DNA of 64,000 bases. Origin: Moraxella sp. (GTDB taxonomy: Bacteria; Pseudomonadota; Gammaproteobacteria; Pseudomonadales; Moraxellaceae). The translations under genes and the position numbers were made by a program. This document shows positions 1 to 6,162 of this stretch, piece after piece (position 1 is the stretch's first letter; each line of letters starts with the position of its first letter). The notes beneath the pieces were generated by a model, which was given only the letters and a program-made list of their open reading frames with translations, did no database searches and was not told where the DNA came from. The stretch covers positions 1 through 64,000 of the forward strand of contig JAUNDZ010000001.1 of the NCBI GenBank assembly GCA_030525825.1, written 5' to 3'.

Positions 1-467
1 AAAACAAACAAGAGAGTTATGAAAACACGCACCAAAATTTTCAAAATTCGCAAAATCCAAAATCGGACAAACCGACTGGTAAAACTCAACCAATCAAAAA
101 ATCCCAAGCGGCTAAAAAATTCATCACCGCCGATGAACTTGTCGCCTCAGGGGTGGATTTGCAAGTCGCCAAAGATTTCCTAGCGACCAGAAAAACCAAA
201 CTCACGCAGACAGCCCTAAACGGCATCAGCAAACAGGCACGGCTGGCAGGCATCAGTCTGGCAGAGGCAGTGGAGTTTGCAGCTGAGATGGGTTGGCAAT
301 CGTTCAAGGCGGATTGGTACGCCAACAGTCAAAAATCGCATTTTGCACCAAGCCACAGCCAAGCATGGGAACAAGAATTCAGCCGCGGTCAATCCCAATG
401 GGGCAACGGTTGGTATGGTAACAACGACCCAATGTATCAGCCAAAACAAATTGGAGAAAATTCATGA
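1..467 (+). CDS. phage replication protein, C-terminal part (cut by window edge)
   Basis: The frame is open from base 3, so this is the last 154 residues of a protein that starts left of the window. After a polar linker rich in Lys, Asn and Gln comes a conserved block (ITADELVASGVD, TQTALNGISKQARLAGIS, GWQSFKADW). Such blocks end DnaT/YdaU-like replication initiators or helicase loaders of temperate phages, where they are thought to bind the helicase or ssDNA. The end is polar and disordered-looking. Its stop overlaps the next start (ATGA), so the two are translationally coupled. The family call is from recognition of this C-terminal block only. Confidence 0.6.
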   Translation, partial: NKQESYENTHQNFQNSQNPKSDKPTGKTQPIKKSQAAKKFITADELVASGVDLQVAKDFLATRKTKLTQTALNGISKQARLAGISLAEAVEFAAEMGWQSFKADWYANSQKSHFAPSHSQAWEQEFSRGQSQWGNGWYGNNDPMYQPKQIGENS

Positions 468-1114
468 GCAATTTGCCACAAATCCAAATTCAAAATCCGA
501 CTCACCTAGTGCAAATCATTCAAAATCTGGCAATGGGTTCATTTGCCAAAAAATACGGCTCACAAGAACCAAATCATGTCATCACGGCGTTTGGTTTTGT
601 AACCCAAGACTTAACCCAAGACCAGCTAAACGCAGGGCTTACCAAGATGACCCAGATGGGCTTTTGCCCTGATGCGGCATTGTTTCGCCGTTGGTGCTTA
701 GGCTTAAATGGTTTTGATAATTCTGATGCCATAGCCGACAGCTACATCGGCAAAAATGCAGCATTAGCAAACATCTTAGCGTGGCTTGATGACCCAAAAA
801 CCCAAATTACCGTAGCTCAAAAACAGGCTTATGATGCGGTATATCATATGTTCAGGGACATTCACAGTGATTATGACAAGAACCACGCTTATGCTGCATT
901 CAAAGACCATTACGAATTCATCGTACAAGCCCTTGTAAGCGACAGGCAGCCTTGCCAGTACTATGAGCCACCTGTAACGCTACAAGCACCACAGGACGCA
1001 CCACAGGCTCATACAGCGGTATCTAACGAGCGAGCCAAAGAAATCATCGCAGGACTGACAAGCAAAATTTGCAAAAATCCACAAAATTCACAGACGATGG
1101 GGTTAACAGCATGA
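464..1114 (+). CDS. replication protein P-like (putative helicase loader)
   Basis: 216 residues, second in the replication cluster, overlapping both neighbours by four bases. The segment around residues 40-110 (KMTQMGFCPDAALFRRWCLG, then YIGKNAALANILAWL) resembles lambda-P-type helicase loaders, in which an FxPsPAxFxxWC motif precedes a short helical domain. The C-terminal third is proline- and alanine-rich and probably disordered. Its place directly after a replication initiator fits a loader of the host DnaB helicase. No enzymatic motif is visible. The match is by eye and moderate; a generic phage protein of unknown role is the alternative. Confidence 0.45.
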   Translation: MSNLPQIQIQNPTHLVQIIQNLAMGSFAKKYGSQEPNHVITAFGFVTQDLTQDQLNAGLTKMTQMGFCPDAALFRRWCLGLNGFDNSDAIADSYIGKNAALANILAWLDDPKTQITVAQKQAYDAVYHMFRDIHSDYDKNHAYAAFKDHYEFIVQALVSDRQPCQYYEPPVTLQAPQDAPQAHTAVSNERAKEIIAGLTSKICKNPQNSQTMGLTA

Positions 1115-1530
1115 GTAGAATTTTAATTGGCATAGACCCAGGCGTGAATACAGGTTTTGCCAAGTCTTATGATGGGAAGCTGGTTGAGGTCAAAACCTAC
1201 TCAATCATCGAGGCGATGGAAGCGGTGGTATTTACCATCAATCACGCACGGCAGCACGGTCATGACCTAACCATCTACATTGAAGACGCAAGAAAACGCA
1301 AATGGGTAACAGGCGGTCGTGAGAAGTTACAAGGCGTAGGTTCGGTCAAGCGTGATTGTGGGATATGGGAAGAGTTTTGTATCCATCACGATGTGGATTT
1401 TGAATTGGTCGCACCTAAGAACAACAAAACCAAGCTGAGTGCTGATGAGTTCAAGCGATACACAGGCTGGGCACATCGCACCAATGAACACGGACGAGAT
1501 GCAGCGATGCTGATTTGGGGGCGTGAATGA
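1111..1530 (+). CDS. RuvC-like Holliday-junction resolvase
   Basis: 139 residues from the ATG that overlaps the upstream stop (ATGA); a longer reading from 1069 would run into the upstream gene. The N terminus ILIGIDPGVNTG is the RuvC/RNase H-fold first strand with the catalytic Asp, IYIEDA supplies the acidic residue of strand 4, and HGRDAAML near the end gives the last catalytic Asp. Length and motif order match small phage resolvases that trim recombination or replication branches before packaging. It would act on DNA junctions in the cytoplasm together with the NinB-like and HNH-like proteins encoded downstream. Confidence 0.75.
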   Translation: MSRILIGIDPGVNTGFAKSYDGKLVEVKTYSIIEAMEAVVFTINHARQHGHDLTIYIEDARKRKWVTGGREKLQGVGSVKRDCGIWEEFCIHHDVDFELVAPKNNKTKLSADEFKRYTGWAHRTNEHGRDAAMLIWGRE

Positions 1531-1883
1531 ACTTACTTAGTCGCATGATATACAAAGGCTCAATCATTACGCCATTGGCGGGCGAGCATAGCGAAGAAAG
1601 CGTGGACAACAATGTGCAATTTACAGGCGATTTTGCCAAACCTGAATTCAGACAAATCATTTTTTCACGCAAAAATCGCTATTCATTCACGATTGAGCTA
1701 AAAGACCCAAAGGGCGAAACATTGGATTTGGTGGAGTGTGCTGTTCCTGACGATTATCTGACTGTCGATGAAATGCGTGAGCTGGCAAAAACACTCATCA
1801 TGGAACAAATCGACGAATGCCAAGCTGATGTGATTGACCTGACAAAAAGCACATTAACCATCTCATTACTGGACAAAAAATGA
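1527..1883 (+). CDS. hypothetical early phage protein
   Basis: 118 residues, start overlapping the resolvase stop and end overlapping the next start, so it is a genuine member of the early operon. No signal peptide or membrane segment. The middle is beta-rich (YSFTIELKDPKGETLDLVE) and the last third helical. No family was recognised. Confidence 0.6.
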   Translation: MNLLSRMIYKGSIITPLAGEHSEESVDNNVQFTGDFAKPEFRQIIFSRKNRYSFTIELKDPKGETLDLVECAVPDDYLTVDEMRELAKTLIMEQIDECQADVIDLTKSTLTISLLDKK

Positions 1884-2116
1884 AATTTAAAATCCCAAAA
1901 ATCATCTGGCAAGAAATCCCAAAAGACGGCTGGACGAAATACAAAAGCACTAACACCATGCACAAGTATCACATCAACGCCGTTGATGGCGAATATCTGG
2001 TCTGGTACAAGGACGGCGGTTTTAAGGTGTTTGGTAGTTTTAACGAAGCCAAAGACTGGGTACAAAACACGCATTACCCAGAGCAGGTAGCGAAATATTT
2101 TGAGATTGTGCCATGA
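1880..2116 (+). CDS. hypothetical early phage protein
   Basis: 78 residues with many aromatic and lysine residues (IIWQEIPKDGWTKYK, EYLVWYKDGGFKVFGSF). Coupled by four-base overlaps on both sides. The compact beta-like sequence suggests a small folded domain; function not recognised. Confidence 0.6.
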   Translation: MKFKIPKIIWQEIPKDGWTKYKSTNTMHKYHINAVDGEYLVWYKDGGFKVFGSFNEAKDWVQNTHYPEQVAKYFEIVP

Positions 2117-2271
2117 CCTTGTATTACAACCCAAAGACAGGGCAAACCGACAGAGTCAATAAAGCAGACAAGGACGGTAATGTGTGGGTTGAGATAGATG
2201 GGGGAATGCCTGTTAAGATGAATTGGCATGAGTTTTTAATAGAGTTTAACACTTTATGCACCCTTAGATGA
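2113..2271 (+). CDS. small hypothetical early phage protein (52 aa)
   Basis: A 52-residue reading frame starting at the ATG that overlaps the previous stop (ATGA). It begins MTLYYNPKTGQTDRVNKADK and contains tryptophans (VWVEIDGG, NWHEF), giving a small beta-like domain. The coupled start and the unbroken chain of overlaps before it argue that it is real. It is the last gene before the antirepressor module. Confidence 0.5.
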   Translation: MTLYYNPKTGQTDRVNKADKDGNVWVEIDGGMPVKMNWHEFLIEFNTLCTLR

Positions 2272-2294
2272 TAAGGGTAGGATTATTTAACAAC

Positions 2295-2313
2295 TTAGAG
2301 ATTTTTAGGGATT
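2295..2313 (+). repeat. left arm of 19-bp perfect inverted repeat flanking the antirepressor module
   Basis: TTAGAGATTTTTAGGGATT here is the exact reverse complement of bases 3350-3368. The arm runs into the first bases of the -35 box of the module promoter, so a protein bound here could block that promoter. It could equally be the end of an inserted cassette. Confidence 0.8.
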
Positions 2314-2340
2314 GACAAGCAGGTGTGTTTGGGCTATGAT
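2312..2340 (+). promoter_or_regulatory. sigma70 promoter of the C4/antirepressor transcript
   Basis: TTGACA, a 17-base spacer and TATGAT: one of the best consensus promoters in the window. Transcription would begin near 2347 and run through the leader ORF, the C4-like RNA and the antirepressor gene, which is how C4/ant transcripts are organised in P1-like phages. Confidence 0.8.
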
Positions 2341-2364
2341 GTGCGTAAGGTCTCAAAAGCCTAT

Positions 2365-2460
2365 ATGTTCAACGGTAATCACCCCGTCAGCGTGATATTT
2401 TTATGCTCCAAAAAAGTTAATCCGAAAATTTTTTGGCATAGATTTGCATACCTTATTTGA
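2365..2460 (+). CDS. possible leader peptide (31 aa) upstream of the C4-like RNA
   Basis: ATG followed by 30 sense codons (MFNGNHPVSVIFLCSKK ...) and TGA, inside the untranslated leader. No good Shine-Dalgarno sequence is present at normal spacing. Its start lies in TATGTTCAA, the same nine bases that sit directly before the antirepressor start. In P1 a short ORF in the ant transcript couples translation to ant expression and is the target of C4; this ORF could play that part. Low confidence without expression data. Confidence 0.3.
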   Translation: MFNGNHPVSVIFLCSKKVNPKIFWHRFAYLI

Positions 2461-2469
2461 TAAGTTATG

Positions 2470-2545
2470 ACCGACGGTGCGACGAATACAATACCCGTAA
2501 GGGGAATAAGTCCGCCTGATTGAACACAGGTTTTGAGCCGTTGGT
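2470..2545 (+). ncRNA. C4-type antisense RNA candidate
   Basis: A 76-nt stretch that can fold as an outer stem (ACCGACGGT with GCCGTTGGT, two G-U pairs) enclosing two hairpins: CCC-GTAA-GGG and CCTG-ATTGAACA-CAGG. Size (P1 C4 is about 77 nt), two-hairpin layout, location in the leader of a BRO-N antirepressor gene and transcription from the same promoter all fit the C4 family. The second loop contains TTGAACA, a perfect 7-base complement of TGTTCAA at 2619-2625 (just before the antirepressor ATG) and at 2366-2372 (over the leader ORF start). C4 RNA is known to silence ant by such pairing. Fold was derived by hand. Confidence 0.65.
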
Positions 2546-2546
2546 C

Positions 2547-2594
2547 TCCTAATAAAAAGGGTACACCGATTTAAGGTACCCTTTCAAATTAGGA
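2547..2594 (+). promoter_or_regulatory. long hairpin in the antirepressor 5' leader
   Basis: TCCTAAT and AAAGGGTAC pair perfectly with GTACCCTTT and ATTAGGA (7 + 9 bp, a small internal loop, 11-base apical loop). No U-run follows, so it is not a simple terminator. It lies between the C4-like RNA and the ribosome-binding site AAAAGGT of the antirepressor gene, so it could mark the 3' processing boundary of the antisense RNA or control access to the start. Confidence 0.6.
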
Positions 2595-2625
2595 AAATTT
2601 AACCCTATCAAAAAGGTATGTTCAA

Positions 2626-3351
2626 ATGCAAACTTTAACTTTCCAAAACATCACTTTAACCCCTGCCAAAGTGGATAAGCAAATTTGGCTTACTTCTGCC
2701 GACCTTGCCAAAGCATTAGAATATTCTGATGTTCGTTCTGTTACCAACATTTATAACCGCAACAAAGACGAATTTACAAGCGGTATGACAACGGTAATCA
2801 AATTGATTACCAATGGGATTAACGGCTCAAAGCGAGAATTAGAAACACGCATTTTCTCCCTTCGTGGTTGCCATCTTATCGCAATGTTTGCCCGCACTTC
2901 CGTTGCAAAAGAATTTAGAAAATGGGTATTGGATATTTTGGATAAAGAAGTGGGTGAGCCTGTGCAAGTCAAAACCACCGCAGCAGACCGCACACCCCTA
3001 CGCCAAGCCGTAACCGCCCTATGTGGTAAATGTGGGCTAATGCACGATGAGGCATATCGCCTAGTCCATCAGTATATGGGTGTAGAGCATATCGACGAAA
3101 TCGCTATGGACGATTTACCCCGTGCGGTAGAGTATGTGCATCGGCTAATGATGGGTGGCATACCACGCCTAAATATCCCTTTCATTCAAAATGTCTTAAC
3201 TGACAACGCCTTTCAAATCGGCAAAGCCCAATCTGAGCTTCGTAGCATCACTCATGTGGTCAAAGGCTTGTTGCACCACTTAGAAGACATTGAGCTTCAT
3301 CTGAACGCCAGCGAAAGAAACACCATCGCTTTGCGTCATCGCTTTATCTAA
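2626..3351 (+). CDS. BRO-N domain phage antirepressor
   Basis: 241 residues. Residues 1-105 form a BRO-N/Bro-like DNA-binding domain (ADLAKALEYSDVRSVTNIYNR, RIFSLRGCHLIAMFARTSVA, KEFRKWVLDIL). The remaining part (from TPLRQAVTALCGKCGLMHDEA) resembles the C-terminal P22_AR/ORF6C-type oligomerisation segments of antirepressors. Antirepressors of this type bind and inactivate the prophage repressor and trigger lytic growth. The gene follows its own promoter, a C4-like RNA and a leader hairpin, and is closed by an intrinsic terminator, so it is expressed independently of the surrounding early operon. Start: ATG with AAGGT ten bases upstream. Confidence 0.8.
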   Translation: MQTLTFQNITLTPAKVDKQIWLTSADLAKALEYSDVRSVTNIYNRNKDEFTSGMTTVIKLITNGINGSKRELETRIFSLRGCHLIAMFARTSVAKEFRKWVLDILDKEVGEPVQVKTTAADRTPLRQAVTALCGKCGLMHDEAYRLVHQYMGVEHIDEIAMDDLPRAVEYVHRLMMGGIPRLNIPFIQNVLTDNAFQIGKAQSELRSITHVVKGLLHHLEDIELHLNASERNTIALRHRFI

Positions 3352-3368
3352 TCCCTAAAAATCTCTAA
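3350..3368 (-). repeat. right arm of 19-bp perfect inverted repeat flanking the antirepressor module
   Basis: AATCCCTAAAAATCTCTAA begins with the last bases of the antirepressor stop region and overlaps the 5' arm of its terminator. It mirrors bases 2295-2313 exactly. A 19-bp perfect match 1 kb away is very unlikely by chance. Confidence 0.8.
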
Positions 3369-3393
3369 ACCTCCTTTTTTAAGGGGGTTTTTT
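3367..3393 (+). terminator. intrinsic terminator after the antirepressor gene
   Basis: AAACCTCCTT pairs with AAGGGGGTTT (one G-U) around a four-T loop and is followed by further Ts. It ends the antirepressor transcript 15 bases past its stop. Confidence 0.8.
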
Positions 3394-3408
3394 GTTTTTG
3401 GAAATTTT

Positions 3409-3684
3409 ATGCGACTAAAACGATTAAGAGCCATGCCCTGTATCCGTTGCCATGCCCCACCACCATCACAAGCCTGTCATGCTAATTGGGGGCAGTTTGG
3501 CAAAGGTATGGGGATTAAGGCAAGCGATGACTACACGATACCGCTTTGCCTATCCTGTCATCAGTGGCTAGACCAGTATCATGAGATGAGCAGAGAAAAG
3601 GCAAAGGCGTGGTTTTTGGAGAAATGGGATTTGGTGAATAAAATCATGAGTCAAAGGCTTGGTGAAAATGGAGTAGATTTTTGA
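3409..3684 (+). CDS. HNH-like zinc-binding nuclease (DUF968/YbcO-like)
   Basis: 91 residues with two CxxC/H-type metal-binding clusters: PCIRCHAPPPSQACHANWG at residues 10-28 and LCLSCHQWLDQYHEMS at 47-62. The pattern, with a Gly/Lys-rich loop between the clusters (GKGMGIKASDDYTIPLC), is that of small HNH-fold proteins of the DUF968/YbcO type found in the recombination (nin-like) region of lambdoid phages. The C-terminal helix is amphipathic. Its end overlaps the TTG start of the NinB-like gene. Nuclease activity is inferred from the fold only. Confidence 0.55.
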   Translation: MRLKRLRAMPCIRCHAPPPSQACHANWGQFGKGMGIKASDDYTIPLCLSCHQWLDQYHEMSREKAKAWFLEKWDLVNKIMSQRLGENGVDF

Positions 3685-4130
3685 AAAGATTTATCAAAAC
3701 GCAACATGATAAAGACCTGCTCATCGCCTATATCCAAAATTCAGATAAACCCTTGACGGTAACAATTGAGCAAGGCATACACGGCAGGAGAAGTATTGAG
3801 CAAAACAAGCTACAACGACTGTGGATAAATGAGCTTGCCGAACAGGGCGATATGACAGCCGAAGAGTATCGGGCATTTTGTAAGTTGCATTTTGGCGTGC
3901 CGATTTTACGCAATGAAAACGAGAAATTCAAACAAGCCTATGATGACAAAGTCAAATGGCGGTCTTATGAGGATAAATTAACATTCATGGCTGAGCCGTT
4001 TGATTTTCCCGTTACACGGCTGATGACAACCAAGCAACACAAGGCATTTTTGGATGCAATTTATATTCATTACACGGGTTTGGGCTTTATATTGACTGAC
4101 CCGAATAATTTTGGAGTTATATATGATTGA
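3681..4130 (+). CDS. NinB-like recombination protein
   Basis: 149 residues starting at TTG that overlaps the upstream stop (TTGA). The segment KPLTVTIEQGIHGRRSIEQN followed by KLQRLWINELAEQG matches the NinB pattern (beta hairpin, R-S-xx-QN-xLW, then a long helix). NinB of lambda binds single-stranded DNA and helps recombination mediated by Red or RecA. Neighbouring RuvC-like and HNH-like genes support a recombination role. Assignment by motif; no catalytic residues are known for this family. Confidence 0.5.
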   Translation: MKRFIKTQHDKDLLIAYIQNSDKPLTVTIEQGIHGRRSIEQNKLQRLWINELAEQGDMTAEEYRAFCKLHFGVPILRNENEKFKQAYDDKVKWRSYEDKLTFMAEPFDFPVTRLMTTKQHKAFLDAIYIHYTGLGFILTDPNNFGVIYD

Positions 4131-4869
4131 AAACGGTTTTTTATTTCCAACCAACGGCGGAAGTTGTGCCAAAGTTATCAATTATGTACACAGTAAAAAT
4201 GTGTTAATTGAATTTCAAGATGAATATAAGCACCGAATGGTAACAAGAACAACACATATACGCTCAGGAGCAGTTAAAAACCCCTATCAGCCTAGTGTGG
4301 CAGGCGTAGGATTTGTTGGTGTTGGCAAACACATTGCTTCTGTTGGCACTAAAAGCACGCCTGAGTATATGCTTTGGAAAAGAATGATTTCTCGTTGCTA
4401 TGACAAAAACTTTCACAAAAGACAGCCTACATATAAAGACTGTAAAGTTTGCAAAGAATGGCATAATTTTCAAAACTTTGCTGAGTGGCTATCAGGGCAA
4501 AAATTTTACCAAGAGGGCTGTGAGCTGGATAAAGATTTGGTTAAAAAAGGCAATAAAATTTATTGTCCTGAGTACTGTCGTTTTGTTCCAAAGCAAATTA
4601 ATGTGATTTTAAATAGTTGTACCTCATCAAGAGGGCTTTACCCTGTTGGTGTTACATTCAATAAAAACGAAAAGAAATTTACTGCTGTTTTGAGAGCGAA
4701 CGGTCATAAAAAACACCTTGGGTATTTTAAAAATTCTGATGATGCTTTTATTGCGTACAAGACCGCAAAAGAAGCCCACTTAAAGAGCGAAGCAGAAAAA
4801 ATCAAAGGTCGGATAGACAATGATGTTTATTTAGCACTAATGAACTGGAGGATTGATACAGATGATTAA
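4123..4869 (+). CDS. HNH/AP2-type phage endonuclease-like protein
   Basis: 248 residues; the ATG with GGAG six bases upstream is preferred to an in-frame TTG at 4111. The centre has YMLWKRMISRCYD and TYKDCKVCKEWHNFQNFAEW, the signature of HNH-associated phage proteins, and CPEYCRF. The C-terminal 70 residues (YPVGVTFNKNEKKFTAVLRA, GYFKNSDDAFIAYKTAKEAH) form an AP2/ERF-like DNA-binding domain. Proteins with this layout are free-standing homing endonucleases or their relatives that move between phage genomes. The stretch is clearly richer in A+T than neighbouring genes, in keeping with recent entry. The nuclease active site is not certain. Confidence 0.6.
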   Translation: MIENGFLFPTNGGSCAKVINYVHSKNVLIEFQDEYKHRMVTRTTHIRSGAVKNPYQPSVAGVGFVGVGKHIASVGTKSTPEYMLWKRMISRCYDKNFHKRQPTYKDCKVCKEWHNFQNFAEWLSGQKFYQEGCELDKDLVKKGNKIYCPEYCRFVPKQINVILNSCTSSRGLYPVGVTFNKNEKKFTAVLRANGHKKHLGYFKNSDDAFIAYKTAKEAHLKSEAEKIKGRIDNDVYLALMNWRIDTDD

Positions 4870-4939
4870 AACCGAATACTATGCGGTAGCAGATGGGCGT
4901 ACTTACAAGGCGTGGCATTGCCAGTACCAGAGGACTTAA
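4862..4939 (+). CDS. 25-aa reading frame, probably remnant of a small early gene
   Basis: ATG overlapping the previous stop, then MIKTEYYAVADGRTYK and nine more residues before TAA. In another frame the following bases read GVALPVPEDLKWVR and stop, which would make a more natural small protein end; a one-base shift near 4909 would join them. I read it as either a very short peptide or a frameshifted small gene. Confidence 0.3.
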   Translation: MIKTEYYAVADGRTYKAWHCQYQRT

Positions 4940-4940
4940 A

Positions 4941-5465
4941 ATGGGTGAGATGAGTGATGAAATTCCAAAAGTGGGTGAGGTTTGGCAGGAGAATACTTCT
5001 AGTAAAAAAATCATTATTAATTCAGTAGATATGGATGAGTTGGGAATTGTTTGTATAGTTGGTATCAGCCATATATTGAAAAGTGGTAAAGTTGTGAGTA
5101 GCCCTCTTGATGTTTACACTTTGAGTTATTTTTTGCAAAAATATCATCGTTATAAAAATACTCAAAGGAGTGAAAATAAAAAAGCAGGCATAAAACACGA
5201 CCAATCCAAGCCAAGATTTAGCCTACTACCCCAAGCCCCATTGTGGCAGGTGGTGGCAGTGCTTGAGTTCGGTGCAAATAAATACGGAGCTGATAACTGG
5301 CGTCATGTACCCAATGCCAAAGAACGCTATTTTAACGCCGCCCACCGCCATCTAAATGCGTGGTGGGCAGGCGAGAAAGTGGATAGTGAGAGTGGGCTAT
5401 CGCACCTTGCTCATGCTGTTTGTTGTTTGATGTTTTTGATGGTGGGTAATGATGAAAAAAATTAA
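4941..5465 (+). CDS. dATP/dGTP pyrophosphohydrolase-like protein (DUF5664/MazZ-type) with extra N-terminal domain
   Basis: 174 residues from the ATG with AGAGGA six bases upstream. Residues 1-75 form a small beta-rich domain (IPKVGEVWQEN ...). From residue 86 the sequence KHDQSKPRFSLLP, VLEFGANKYGADNWRHV, RYFNAAHRHLNAWWAGE and SGLSHLAHAVCCLMFL follows the DUF5664 pattern. One branch of this family, MazZ, converts dATP/dGTP to monophosphates in phages with 2-aminoadenine DNA. No other gene of that pathway is visible here, so a nucleotide-pool housekeeping role is more likely. The domain fusion is a little unusual. Confidence 0.6.
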   Translation: MGEMSDEIPKVGEVWQENTSSKKIIINSVDMDELGIVCIVGISHILKSGKVVSSPLDVYTLSYFLQKYHRYKNTQRSENKKAGIKHDQSKPRFSLLPQAPLWQVVAVLEFGANKYGADNWRHVPNAKERYFNAAHRHLNAWWAGEKVDSESGLSHLAHAVCCLMFLMVGNDEKN

Positions 5466-6162
5466 AGCGGTTGTTCAAAAATTCTACACACCCCGTCAGC
5501 GTGATGACATCAAAAAACTACTGGGAAAAAATCTGCGTATCGCTCGTGAAAACGCAGGTCTTTCCCAGTCTGATGTGATGCAAAGACTGTGGGGCGACTG
5601 CAAAAGGCGTAATCGTATCAGCGAGATTGAAAATGGTCATGCTGAGATTGATTTATTTCAGTTTTTGCTGTTTTTGGATTTGTATGGTCAGTCAGCTGAT
5701 TATATCTTGGGTCGTTCGTGCGAGCCAATAAACGACATCTTGGCAGCCCATATCAACAACATACGCTTACACACCAAAAGCTACCTAGAACCCATTGTAG
5801 AGCAAATGACAGCTTGTGTGGTTGGTCATCTTACCAAGGTTGATAAAGATGAGCATTTGATGTTGATTGATAGGGCGAAAAATTTATCGTTCTATTTGAT
5901 GCAGCACGGCAAAGAATTAAAGCAGGACTATCCTGTACTACATCAGATGTTGCTTGGTATTGAGCAATCGGTGCGTATTATTGGCGTCAATGAAGCACGG
6001 CGTCAGAATCAGATGCAAGCCCAGCTGGATGCGATTGCACAAAGACATGATGCTGATGATGGGCATATGCTGCTTAGCGATTTGGGCAGGGCGACACAAT
6101 ACACCCTGCCTTTCCCAGAGCCTGAAACTTGTGTGATTGAGGTGAGCGATGGCATTACCTAA
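5449..6162 (+). CDS. XRE-family helix-turn-helix regulator
   Basis: 237 residues (ATG at 5449 or 5452). Residues 20-85 are a Cro/C1-type helix-turn-helix: LGKNLRIARENAGLSQSDVM and RISEIENGHAEIDLFQFLLF, followed by LYGQSADYILG. The remaining 150 residues are helical, without metal or enzyme motifs, and probably mediate oligomerisation or sensing. The gene is the second-last of the early operon, just before the small-terminase-like gene and the first late promoter. That position makes it a candidate regulator of the switch to late expression, though it could instead be a repressor-like protein acting elsewhere. Confidence 0.65.
   Translation: MMKKIKAVVQKFYTPRQRDDIKKLLGKNLRIARENAGLSQSDVMQRLWGDCKRRNRISEIENGHAEIDLFQFLLFLDLYGQSADYILGRSCEPINDILAAHINNIRLHTKSYLEPIVEQMTACVVGHLTKVDKDEHLMLIDRAKNLSFYLMQHGKELKQDYPVLHQMLLGIEQSVRIIGVNEARRQNQMQAQLDAIAQRHDADDGHMLLSDLGRATQYTLPFPEPETCVIEVSDGIT

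Noticed and set aside
4941..5465. 2-aminoadenine (Z) DNA genome
   Set aside because: Only the hydrolase-like gene is visible; the family is also common in phages with normal DNA.
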